Below, one piece after another: positions 54,414 through 62,520 of a DNA stretch of 64,000 nucleotides. The notes under the pieces were generated by a model. It did not search any database. It was not told the DNA's origin and was given only the letters and a program-made list of their open reading frames with translations. The position numbers and the translations under genes are program-made. Origin of the DNA: a bacterium (lineage in GTDB: Bacteria > Electryoneota > RPQS01 > DYHQ01); assembly GCA_030622545.1 (NCBI GenBank), contig JAUXGA010000007.1:88721-152720 (forward strand), given 5' to 3'. Each line of letters opens with the position of its first letter. Within the stretch, counting starts at the first letter, position 1.

Positions 54414-55468
54414 GCCGGCATAAGAAGGAAAGTAAAGCCCAGATATTGGTCGTCGATGACGAAGAGCTGATTCGAACGACTCTTGAGATTAAGCTGTCTC
54501 CGGATTTTAATGTCACGATTGCAAGCAATGGACACGAAGCTATCGAGAAAATCAACGAGCAGTCTTTTGATGTGATTCTGACGGATTTGAAGATGATGGG
54601 AGTCGATGGGCTGGATGTTTTGCGTACAGCCCGCAAATCTCCCGATGGGCCTGATGTGATTATTCTGACAGGATACGCGTCGCTGGAAAGCGCACTGGAG
54701 GCGCTGCGTCAGGACGCGTTTGACTATCTGACCAAACCTGTGGATCATGCCCGGCTCCATCGCGTCCTGACCATAGCGGTGGAACGACGTCGACTGACCG
54801 CTGAAAACAAGCGCATAACGGCGGAAAATGAGCGGCTGCGCACTTTCTATGAAGTGCTTCTCAATGAAATCAAGGATGCTCTCTTTGTAGTCGATTCTTC
54901 ATTAAACCTCGTCGCCGCCAATCGAATCTGCCGCGAGCGAATTTTCGCAAAGAAAACCGCGAAGATAAACGAACCCATCGAATCGCTGCTGCCATCATGG
55001 CTGAAAGAGGTCGGGCGAGACACGTTTCAAAAATCGCTGAAACAAAAAACTCCGGATACTTTTGAAGTAGCGCAGTCATCCCGCGGTACGACCCGACACT
55101 ATCTGGTTAAGCTGCATCCCCTGCCGGATTTATTGTCAGACCCCAAGGGAGGCCTATTAGCGCTGCTGACGGATGTGACCGCTCTCAAACAATTAGCTCA
55201 GGCCGAATCTCAAGCGAAGAAGCTTGAAGGCATCCGTCAGATGGCCACGACTCTCAATCACGAAATCAACAACCCTTTGGGAATCGTGCTTGGACAGGCG
55301 CACTTGCTCAAACAGGATATCGAAAACGGAGACCCCGCATGGCGCGAGCGTCTCTCTGTTGTGGAAGAACAAATTCAGCGCATCGCCAAACTGACGCAGA
55401 AACTTGGTCAAGTCACGACCGCCAAAGAAGCCGAATACATTGATAATAGAAAAATGGTTGCCGTATAA
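54410..55468 (+). CDS. REC-PAS-HisKA protein lacking an ATPase domain
   Basis: 352 residues. Receiver 1-130 (ILVVDDEELIRTTL, VILTDLKMMGVDG, YLTKPVDHARL), coiled coil, PAS about 145-260, and a HisKA/DHp hairpin with His in TTLNHEINNPLGIVLGQAHLL. The protein ends soon after the second DHp helix; no N, G1 or G2 box follows, and the next gene starts 17 bp later. It can accept but not generate phosphoryl groups, so it may be phosphorylated in trans by its operon partners or by the stand-alone ATPase at 46324. Confidence 0.87.
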   Translation: MSRHKKESKAQILVVDDEELIRTTLEIKLSPDFNVTIASNGHEAIEKINEQSFDVILTDLKMMGVDGLDVLRTARKSPDGPDVIILTGYASLESALEALRQDAFDYLTKPVDHARLHRVLTIAVERRRLTAENKRITAENERLRTFYEVLLNEIKDALFVVDSSLNLVAANRICRERIFAKKTAKINEPIESLLPSWLKEVGRDTFQKSLKQKTPDTFEVAQSSRGTTRHYLVKLHPLPDLLSDPKGGLLALLTDVTALKQLAQAESQAKKLEGIRQMATTLNHEINNPLGIVLGQAHLLKQDIENGDPAWRERLSVVEEQIQRIAKLTQKLGQVTTAKEAEYIDNRKMVAV

Positions 55469-55485
55469 AGTTCGGGAAGGATTGT

Positions 55486-56079
55486 ATGACTGAACTATCC
55501 TGGTTCGCATCATGGGATAATGGCATTTTCCATATTATCAATTCGGTCTTTACGAGTTCGTTTTTCGACTGGTTGATGCCGATTATTTCAAGTTGGGCTC
55601 TCTGGCAAATCCCCTTCGGCATCATCTGGCTGATTTATATCATTCGCGGCAAGAAGCGAGAACGCCTCATCGCCGTCTTCGCCATCGTCGTTGTTGCGCT
55701 GACGGATCAGCTCGCCTCTTCCGTCATCAAACCCTATGTCGAACGCGAACGTCCGTGCAACGTGATTCCCAGCGTCCATTTTTATGAGGACGGGAAATGG
55801 ATTACCACGGATAAATTCGGACTAACGACCTATAAAGACTCCCCCAGTTTCCCCTCATCTCACGCCGCCAACATCGCCGGTCAAGCCGTCTACTGGGCCT
55901 ACTTTTATCCTCAAGTCGCACCGCTGCTCTATCTCGCTGCACTGGGGGTTGGCTACAGCCGTGTCTATCTCGGGCACCATTATCCATCCGACATTCTCGG
56001 CGGCTACCTTCTCGCCCTCGTCATCGCCCTCGTCATCGCTTTTGCACTGCGCCTGTGGGTTCTGCCCGATGAAAAGTGA
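55486..56079 (+). CDS. PAP2-family phosphatase
   Basis: 197-residue membrane phosphatase, probably acting on undecaprenyl pyrophosphate or phosphatidic acid on the periplasmic side. The three PAP2 motifs are complete: KPYVERERP, SFPSSHAAN and YSRVYLGHHYPSDILGG, with five to six membrane helices. It starts 17 bp after the signalling operon; a hairpin terminator follows at 56210. Confidence 0.93.
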   Translation: MTELSWFASWDNGIFHIINSVFTSSFFDWLMPIISSWALWQIPFGIIWLIYIIRGKKRERLIAVFAIVVVALTDQLASSVIKPYVERERPCNVIPSVHFYEDGKWITTDKFGLTTYKDSPSFPSSHAANIAGQAVYWAYFYPQVAPLLYLAALGVGYSRVYLGHHYPSDILGGYLLALVIALVIAFALRLWVLPDEK

Positions 56080-56209
56080 CTTTCACGGGTGAACTCCGCC
56101 CTATAGTTGCGGACGGGACGGAGCCCGACCGTAGGGAGGACTCTCCTAAAGGCTGACTTTGCCTGTCTATCAGAAAAGAATAAATCAACATCTCTTTCGA
56201 GAAATATAC

Positions 56210-56238
56210 AAAAGGTCTCGTGCACTGCGGGACCTTTT
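56210..56238. terminator. Hairpin terminator, copy of the gyrB terminator
   Basis: AAAAGGTCTCG / CGGGACCTTTT around TGCACTG, one G-U pair. The same hairpin lies after gyrB at 58615-58643. It would end the PAP2 transcript. Confidence 0.7.
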
Positions 56239-56278
56239 GTATTACTCCTTTGCGAGTTTCAGATGAAATTGACGGTTA

Positions 56279-56318
56279 TCACACATCCAGATTGCGCACG
56301 TATTTCGCGTTGCACTCA
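56279..56318 (-). pseudogene. gyrB 3'-end remnant
   Basis: On the minus strand, codons read CNAKYVRNLDV-stop, the same C terminus as the intact GyrB (NAKYVRNLDV at 58685). Together with the hairpin copy it forms a stretch of about 115 bp (56205-56318) similar to 58609-58724. The rest of 56080-56530 has no gene apart from the promoter at 56335. Confidence 0.8.
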
Positions 56319-56334
56319 ACAAGACCTGTTGCTC

Positions 56335-56363
56335 TTGACAAAGTGAAAAAGATACCATATATT
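56335..56363 (+). promoter_or_regulatory. Consensus sigma70 promoter of the porin gene
   Basis: TTGACA (56335-56340), 17-bp spacer, TATATT (56358-56363). Leader of about 160 nt before the porin ATG. It lies directly beside the gyrB remnant, at the junction of the duplicated segment. Confidence 0.7.
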
Positions 56364-56530
56364 TAGGCATACCTAACTTTGGTTTCTTTGTGGATTCTTA
56401 GCAGATGACAATTTACATAATGTTCTCCTCTATCAAGTTGGATTTGACCGTATATGCTGAAATTACAGTTAATTCGGTTGGCACTGAATTCTAATCCATA
56501 CAACAACACAAAAAGAAAGTAAAGGAAATC

Positions 56531-57649
56531 ATGATTTACAGATTGGGATTTTGGGGTTATATTGTGATATTTTTCGCAAGTCTTGGAGTTGCCAATGCCA
56601 CTGAGAATATCTTTGAGGCGAATGCGCCGAAAATTTTCGCCGACGTTACCATGCAAGCCGAGAAGTTTTACGGAGATCATTTCAATTCTTTTATCGGATA
56701 TACTACACCCGTAAACAGATATTCCGTTCGACATGCGAAAATCGGAGTCATGGGCTCGATTGGAGAGCATATTGAATATGAGGTGGCTGCCGGTTCGGCG
56801 ACATGCTTAGCGGGCGGGCAATTCACGCTGATGGATGCAGAAATATTTTACAAGCCTTTCGAGTTCCTTCGATTGGGTTTTATAAAGGGCGAGATTATGC
56901 GCGGGTTTGAATTCCGAGAAGAATGCGTAAATGTTCTCACGGCGGAAAAGCCTCGCTTTGCGACGACTATCGCGCCCTGCCATCCAACCGGGGCAGCTGT
57001 GGATTTTGATTATAGCTTTTCAGGTCCGACAGGGCTTTCAGTGCAATTTGCCTATTTGAATGGGACGGTTACACAAAACCTGGATGACGAGAAGGATATA
57101 AACCTCGGCGTAATATTTCATACACCCTATCAGGGATTATCCATTGGAGGGTTTTATAACGACATCCGGAAGAGCTATGGGCCCGATGAAAATTTTGTCA
57201 TGGTCAATGACAAAGGGCAGAGGATGGGCTTCGGGCTCGATTATGACGCGCATAGCATTCTTTTTCGCAGCGAATATTATTTACTCAAGGGATATTATAA
57301 CAACCCTTTTCTGAATACATTCTACAGAGATGACGCTCAAACGCAGTATATCCCGTCCGCGGATCTTGAAATGGATGCTTTTTATATTGAAGGGGGATAT
57401 ACATTTGGCACAAACCTGGAACCGTTGCCTTTTGTCCGGCCTTATCTGCGCTACCAGTCGTGGGATAAGGCATCCAATGCGGCAGGCGATAATATTTACG
57501 CCTATGTAACAGTGGGTGTATCTTTGGTATTGGACGAACACCATCAGACTCTTTTCAGAATTGACTATGATACGCCGGTGGTCACTCCCGACAATGTGGA
57601 TAAGGATTCCGAATTGCTAGTCATAAGACTTCAGACGAGCATTTTTTGA
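56531..57649 (+). CDS. Outer-membrane beta-barrel porin
   Basis: 372 residues: signal peptide (MIYRLGFWGYIVIFFASLGVANA) then alternating amphipathic strands ending in aromatic residues and a C-terminal Phe (LVIRLQTSIF), as outer-membrane barrels do. The layout resembles phosphate-selective porin O/P (KIGVMGSIGEHIEYEV, FYKPFEFLRLGFIKGE, and a C-terminal PYLRYQSWD). Several Cys occur in loops (CLAGG, ECVNVL, CHPTG). Substrate not predictable. Confidence 0.78.
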   Translation: MIYRLGFWGYIVIFFASLGVANATENIFEANAPKIFADVTMQAEKFYGDHFNSFIGYTTPVNRYSVRHAKIGVMGSIGEHIEYEVAAGSATCLAGGQFTLMDAEIFYKPFEFLRLGFIKGEIMRGFEFREECVNVLTAEKPRFATTIAPCHPTGAAVDFDYSFSGPTGLSVQFAYLNGTVTQNLDDEKDINLGVIFHTPYQGLSIGGFYNDIRKSYGPDENFVMVNDKGQRMGFGLDYDAHSILFRSEYYLLKGYYNNPFLNTFYRDDAQTQYIPSADLEMDAFYIEGGYTFGTNLEPLPFVRPYLRYQSWDKASNAAGDNIYAYVTVGVSLVLDEHHQTLFRIDYDTPVVTPDNVDKDSELLVIRLQTSIF

Positions 57650-57711
57650 GCAGATTGCAAGTGACAAATTATTCTGGCGTCAAACCTTTAAGACCCTTTA
57701 GGAGAATAATC

Positions 57712-58572
57712 ATGAGACGTTTTCATTCCTTCGCATGGGCGCTTTTGCTCATCGGGTTCGTCACTTCCGCCAATGCTGACATTACAAGCATTATCCCAAG
57801 TGATGATATGTACACCGACCCCGAGCACTCGGGAAATCCTATGGATCAATTGTGGGTTGCAGACTATGAACCTACCGGAAACTACCAGCGTATTATGCTC
57901 AAGTTCGACTTGAATGAATTCACAGGAGAGACGATTAACAGTGCGACTTTGAACCTCTATCGCTTTTTTGGATGCCCCAGCGGCGATCCCACGAATGTGA
58001 ATATTTTCGTTGTCACTCAAGACTGGACTGAGAGCACTTGGCCGTCGAATCAACATATCGCCCACGGGGATTCTGTGTGGGCATCGTATGTTTTCAGCGC
58101 TAACGGTTCGCATGCTATTGATATTACCTCACTCGTTCGAGCCTGGATCGAAGGTTCCATTGAAAATTTCGGACTTGTTCTTAAGGCACTGCCCTATAAC
58201 AAATTCACCAAATGCTACTCCAAAGAAGCCTCAAACGAGAACCTTCGCCCTTATCTGGAACTCGATCATGAAGCGAGCTATAGTGTGCCAAAGCAAACCA
58301 TAGGTTGGATTCGGGATTATGCTTTGGAAACTTATCCGAATCCGTTTAACTCGACAACGCGAATTAATTTTCAGATAGCCATTGGGGGAAATGTGAAACT
58401 TACTGTGCACAATCTATTAGGGCAAGAAATCGCAGAGTTGCATAACGGAAGTCTCTCGGCAGGCAGTTACAGCGTGGCGCTTAACGCTGATGGTTTGCCA
58501 TCCGGTATCTACTTTGTTCGTCTGCAAACCAGTGTCGGAATCGATACTGAAAAGATCGTGCTGATGAAATGA
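57712..58572 (+). CDS. DNRLRE-domain secreted protein with T9SS sorting domain
   Basis: 286 residues from ATG 57712 (SD AGGAG); an earlier in-frame start at 57646 overlaps the porin gene and would bury the signal peptide (MRRFHSFAWALLLIGFVTSANA). A DNRLRE domain (about 25-195: DDMYTDPEHSG, RIMLKFDLNEF, SATLNLYRFF, AIDITSLVRAWIEG) is followed by a type-A sorting domain (LETYPNPFNSTTRI, HNLLGQEIAEL, EKIVLMK). DNRLRE proteins carry or cap surface polysaccharide-binding or fibre modules; exact role unknown. Confidence 0.86.
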   Translation: MRRFHSFAWALLLIGFVTSANADITSIIPSDDMYTDPEHSGNPMDQLWVADYEPTGNYQRIMLKFDLNEFTGETINSATLNLYRFFGCPSGDPTNVNIFVVTQDWTESTWPSNQHIAHGDSVWASYVFSANGSHAIDITSLVRAWIEGSIENFGLVLKALPYNKFTKCYSKEASNENLRPYLELDHEASYSVPKQTIGWIRDYALETYPNPFNSTTRINFQIAIGGNVKLTVHNLLGQEIAELHNGSLSAGSYSVALNADGLPSGIYFVRLQTSVGIDTEKIVLMK

Positions 58573-58614
58573 TATGTGTTTGCGCTCGTAAACACTGGCT
58601 AAACGAGAGAAACA

Positions 58615-58643
58615 AAAAGGTCTCGCGCACTGCGGGACCTTTT
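58615..58643. terminator. Bidirectional terminator between the DNRLRE gene and gyrB
   Basis: AAAAGGTCTCGC / GCGGGACCTTTT around GCACT. An A run on the left and T run on the right let it work on both strands. Duplicated at 56210-56238. Confidence 0.8.
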
Positions 58644-58684
58644 CTATTATTCCTTTTCAAGATTTTAGATAAGACTGAAGGTTA

Positions 58685-60625
58685 TCACACATCCAAATTC
58701 CGGACGTATTTCGCGTTGCGCTCGATGAAGGCGCGGCGAGGTTCCACGGCGTCTCCCATGAGCGTGGTGAACATGCGGTCAGCGGCGGCGGCATCTTCGA
58801 GCGTTACCTGAAGAACGGTGCGCTTTTCGGGATCCATTGTCGTCGCCCAGAGTTGTCCGGGATTCATCTCGCCCAAACCCTTATAGCGCTGCATATGCAC
58901 ACCCTGAGTGCCCAGCTCTTTAATCGCCGCATCTCTTTCCTCTTCATCGAAACAGTACCGCTCTTTCTTGCCTTTGAAAACACGGAACAGAGGCGCCTGC
59001 GCGATATAAATTCGGCCTTCTTCGATGAGCCGGCGCATATGACGGAAAAGAAACGTCAGGAGCAAGGTGCGGATATGAGCGCCGTCCACATCCGCGTCGG
59101 TCATAAGAATGATTTTGCCGTAGCGAAGTTTGGACAGGTCAAACTCTTCCTCGGTGCCGATGCCCGTACCGATAGCCGAAATCATCGTGCGGATTTCATC
59201 ATTGCTCAGGATTTTATCCAGCCGCGCCTTTTCGACATTCAAAATCTTCCCCTTCAAGGGCAAAATAGCCTGAAAACGGCGATCCCGTCCCTGCTTGGCG
59301 GAGCCGCCCGCGCTGTCACCCTCGACGATAAAAAGCTCGGTAAGTTCGCGATGGCTGTCGGAGCAATCCGCTAATTTCCCCGGCAGGTTTCCCGATTCCA
59401 ATGCTGTCTTGCGCCGGGCAATATCCCGCGCTCGCCTTGCGGCATCCCGCGCCCGTGCCGCGCTGACTGATTTCTCGATGATGCGCCGCGCAATCTGCGG
59501 ATGCTCTTCGAGAAATTCGGACAGTTTATCATTGACGACGGATTCGACTACTCCCTTGACATCACTGTTGCCGAGCTTCGTTTTTGTCTGCCCTTCAAAC
59601 TGCGGCTCGGGAACACGGATAGAAATGACCGCTGTGAGCCCCTCCCGGCAATCTTCTCCCGAAAGACTCATCTTGCCGTTTTTAAAAATGTTCAGTTTGT
59701 AGGCATAGCTGTTCAATGTTCGCGTCAGAGCGCTCTTGAAGCCGACCAGATGCGTCCCGCCTTCGACAGTATTGATATTATTCACGTAGGTAATGATATT
59801 TTCCATATAGCTGTCATTAAATTGAAGTGCGACTTCGATTGGAATTCCATCCCGCTCCAGCGAAAAGTAAATCGGCTTTCCCTGAATCGACGTCCGCGTC
59901 TCATCCAAATACTTTACAAACGCCGCCAAACCTCCATCGAAATGAAAGACTTCCTGTTCGCCATCCCGTTTGTCGGTAGCCGTGATTTTAAGACCGCTAT
60001 TGAGGTAAGCCAGCTCGCGCAACCGATGGCAAATCGTTTCGAAACTGAAGTCTCGCTGCTTGAAAACATCGGGATCAGGCATGAACGTCGTTTGGGTGCC
60101 TGTGCCTCTACCCCCTTTATGCTCTTCAACACCTCCTGTCGGGATACCCCGCTCATAGCGCTGCACGTACCGGCTACCATCACGACGTACTTCCACTTCG
60201 AGCCACTCCGAGAGCGCGTTGACGACTGACACACCGACGCCGTGCAATCCGCCGGAAACTTTATAAGTCTCCTTCGAAAACTTTCCGCCCGCGTGAAGCA
60301 TGGTCATCACGACCTCCAGAGCGGAACGTTTTTCGACTGGATGCTCTTCGACCGGGATTCCGCGGCCGTTGTCTTTCACGGTCACGCTGCCGTTCTCGTT
60401 GATGGTCAGCTCGATTTCGGTGCACCACCCAGCCATGGCTTCGTCAATGGAATTATCCACGACTTCGTAGACAAGATGATGAAGCCCTCGCGTGCTGACA
60501 TCTCCGATATACATCGCAGGACGTTTCCGGACAGCTTCCAGTCCTTTGAGCACCTGAATTTTATCGGCACCGTAACCTTCGGTGTCTTGATTTTGCATGT
60601 CAACTTTTACATCGGTTTCAGGCAT
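58685..60625 (-). CDS. gyrB: DNA gyrase subunit B
   Basis: 646 residues from ATG 60625 (SD AAGG 7 nt upstream); a TTG at 60658 would add eleven. ATPase subunit of gyrase, which introduces negative supercoils. GHKL domain motifs: LEAVRKRPAMYIGDVSTRGLHHLVYEVVDNSIDEA, DNGRGIPVE, HAGGKF, GGLHGVGVSVVNALS. Toprim domain: IVEGDSAGGSAKQGRDR, and DADVDGAHIRTLLLTF. Ends QRYKGLGEMNPGQLW...NAKYVRNLDV. Length and motifs are normal for bacterial GyrB. Confidence 0.97.
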   Translation of the reverse strand: MPETDVKVDMQNQDTEGYGADKIQVLKGLEAVRKRPAMYIGDVSTRGLHHLVYEVVDNSIDEAMAGWCTEIELTINENGSVTVKDNGRGIPVEEHPVEKRSALEVVMTMLHAGGKFSKETYKVSGGLHGVGVSVVNALSEWLEVEVRRDGSRYVQRYERGIPTGGVEEHKGGRGTGTQTTFMPDPDVFKQRDFSFETICHRLRELAYLNSGLKITATDKRDGEQEVFHFDGGLAAFVKYLDETRTSIQGKPIYFSLERDGIPIEVALQFNDSYMENIITYVNNINTVEGGTHLVGFKSALTRTLNSYAYKLNIFKNGKMSLSGEDCREGLTAVISIRVPEPQFEGQTKTKLGNSDVKGVVESVVNDKLSEFLEEHPQIARRIIEKSVSAARARDAARRARDIARRKTALESGNLPGKLADCSDSHRELTELFIVEGDSAGGSAKQGRDRRFQAILPLKGKILNVEKARLDKILSNDEIRTMISAIGTGIGTEEEFDLSKLRYGKIILMTDADVDGAHIRTLLLTFLFRHMRRLIEEGRIYIAQAPLFRVFKGKKERYCFDEEERDAAIKELGTQGVHMQRYKGLGEMNPGQLWATTMDPEKRTVLQVTLEDAAAADRMFTTLMGDAVEPRRAFIERNAKYVRNLDV

Positions 60626-60661
60626 GGAATTTACCTTTTTTTTATCCGCATTTCGCAAGGG

Positions 60662-60943
60662 TCATTTCAAGAAGATCTCGTCCACCAACCCTTTTCCGAC
60701 AACACAGCGAATCTGCTCCAGAAGTTCCGGAGTTAAAAATTTTAACTCGGTTCGCCAGACCGCATCGACACATTCAACCACAAGGCGTCCGCGGCGCAGT
60801 CTCACCGGCTTGGCTCGCTTGGCAATTCGAGGGCCTACGATTTCCGGCCAAAGCCTAAAAACATCCGCCTCGTGCAGCCGTTTTTCGATGCGCCGGGAGC
60901 GCGCAAATTCCGTGATGGCCTGAGCCAAAGTCGCTCGTGACAC
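60662..60943 (-). CDS. DUF721 / DciA-like protein
   Basis: 93 residues, DUF721 fold (VFRLWPEIVGPRIAKRAKPVRLRRGRLVVECVDAVWRTELKFLTPELLEQI). Some DUF721 proteins (DciA) load the replicative helicase; short forms occur beside gyrB or dnaN/recF as here. First gene of the operon, 36 bp before gyrB. Confidence 0.88.
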   Translation of the reverse strand: MSRATLAQAITEFARSRRIEKRLHEADVFRLWPEIVGPRIAKRAKPVRLRRGRLVVECVDAVWRTELKFLTPELLEQIRCVVGKGLVDEIFLK

Positions 60944-60980
60944 CTTTGAAATCTCAACCTTGAAATACCTATGAGAATAT

Positions 60981-61009
60981 AGTATACTAATATACCTAAT
61001 TATTTACAA
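60981..61009 (-). promoter_or_regulatory. Promoter of the DUF721-gyrB operon
   Basis: On the minus strand: TTGTAA (61009-61004), 17-bp spacer, TATACT (60986-60981). Confidence 0.55.
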
Positions 61010-61133
61010 AGATTCAAGTATAAAACCCAATACTCCTCCTGACCCTCTTTCTACGGCGGCGCTGAACAGCCCCTTCATCTTTCTAAAAAACCTGCTTTCG
61101 ACCGGTTGCAACTTTGCAAAAGAATGCGTATCT

Positions 61134-61994
61134 TTGAAAGTGCTTACAGCCTATACAGCGCTGCTGTTTTTAACCGTCGTCTGGGGTTTGACTTTCCCGC
61201 TCGTTCAAATGGCGCTCAGAGACGTTTCCCCAGCCCTTTTCCTGACATTGCGCTTTCTGATTGCGGCAGCGGCGATGCTTATCGTTTTTCGAAAGCGGGT
61301 AATCCCGGCCAACAGGCGCTATCTGGCGAAGGGCATCGTTATCGGCTTATTCTTATGGGGCGGCTATATTGGTCAGACGACGGGCTTGCAATTTACGGCG
61401 GCTTCAAGGGCTGGTTTTCTGACAGGAACTTTAGTACCGCTGACCCCGCTGTTTGCTTTTTTGCTCTTTGGAGAACGGTTTTCGCTACGCCTCTGGATTT
61501 CCGTCTTTATCGCCTTCTTCGGCATCTTTGTGATGTCACAACCTTCCATCGGAGGTTTCCGTTTAGGCGATGGACTGGTGCTTATTGGGGCCGCCTGTTT
61601 CGCTCTGCAGATTGTGTACATCAATCGCTGGAGCCGTAAAGAAAGCCTGATTGCTCTGGCGTGGATTCAGCTTGTGACCAGCACGGTTCTGTCTGCGTGT
61701 TCAGTGCCTTTCATGGCGATACACTTTCATCCGACGTTTCTTGTGCTCGAGACGCTGCTGATTACGGCGATTTTTGCTTCCGCGCTGGCTGTCTGGGTTC
61801 AGATGACGTATCAACCGCGATTGCCCGCCGCTGCAACGTCCGTGATTTTTGCAATGGAGCCGGTATTCGCCGGGCTCGCCGCATGGCTCTTTTTAGCGGA
61901 AATACCTCCTCTCCCGACTCTGATTGGAGCCGTGCTCATTATCTTTGGAATGGTTCTTTCTTCTATAAAAATTGAACGTCGAGGAAACACCTGA
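61134..61994 (+). CDS. EamA/DMT-family transporter
   Basis: 286 residues, ten hydrophobic segments in two EamA halves (VVWGLTFPLVQMALRDVSP..., and QPRLPAAATSVIFAMEPVFAGLAAWLFLAE). Drug/metabolite transporter superfamily; usually exports amino acids or similar metabolites. Non-ATG start (TTG 61134, or GTG 61140). Its TGA overlaps the ATG of the next gene (TGATG). Confidence 0.9.
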   Translation: MKVLTAYTALLFLTVVWGLTFPLVQMALRDVSPALFLTLRFLIAAAAMLIVFRKRVIPANRRYLAKGIVIGLFLWGGYIGQTTGLQFTAASRAGFLTGTLVPLTPLFAFLLFGERFSLRLWISVFIAFFGIFVMSQPSIGGFRLGDGLVLIGAACFALQIVYINRWSRKESLIALAWIQLVTSTVLSACSVPFMAIHFHPTFLVLETLLITAIFASALAVWVQMTYQPRLPAAATSVIFAMEPVFAGLAAWLFLAEIPPLPTLIGAVLIIFGMVLSSIKIERRGNT

Positions 61995-62473
61995 TGAAAA
62001 AAATTATTCTTCCGTTCCTGCTTTTTGCTTTGTTTATTCCACCACTGCAAGCCGCTCCAAGATTGGTCATAGACGTGGGGCGCAGTACCCAAAGCTTTCC
62101 TGCCGATACGCAGGGAGCCGTTTTGTATGTTCCGGCGACGGACACCGCCGCGCCGCGCCTTGTTATTGATCCATCGCAGCTTGCTATCCAGTTCTCTATG
62201 GATTCGGTCATGCAGGCCACCGAAGACAAATTGCGCGGGCTCGCACTGCAATTCGAAGGGCTGGAGCATGATACGTCCATCCAGCGGCGAATCGGTGAAT
62301 TTATCGGGCAAATCTTCATGGAGCGTGAGCTGGCGCTTTTGGATTTACAGATTCAAAATGCGATAGATTTAAATGATTCCGTGCTGCTGGCTGGACTTAA
62401 GCTCGCACTCGAAGAACTCCTGCAGCGGAATCCCGAATTACGAAATATGATTATACGCGAAGCGCTTCGCTAA
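61994..62473 (+). CDS. Secreted protein of unknown function
   Basis: 159 residues: signal peptide (MKKIILPFLLFALFIPPLQA), two short repeats APRLVIDVGRS and APRLVIDPSQ, then a mostly helical C-terminal half (MERELALLDLQIQNAIDLND, LALEELLQRNPEL). I do not recognise a family. Translationally coupled to the EamA gene. Confidence 0.7.
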   Translation: MKKIILPFLLFALFIPPLQAAPRLVIDVGRSTQSFPADTQGAVLYVPATDTAAPRLVIDPSQLAIQFSMDSVMQATEDKLRGLALQFEGLEHDTSIQRRIGEFIGQIFMERELALLDLQIQNAIDLNDSVLLAGLKLALEELLQRNPELRNMIIREALR

Positions 62474-62520
62474 AATAAGAAAATATGTGTATCAAAGATA
62501 AGATTCTGTTGGAGGACAAC

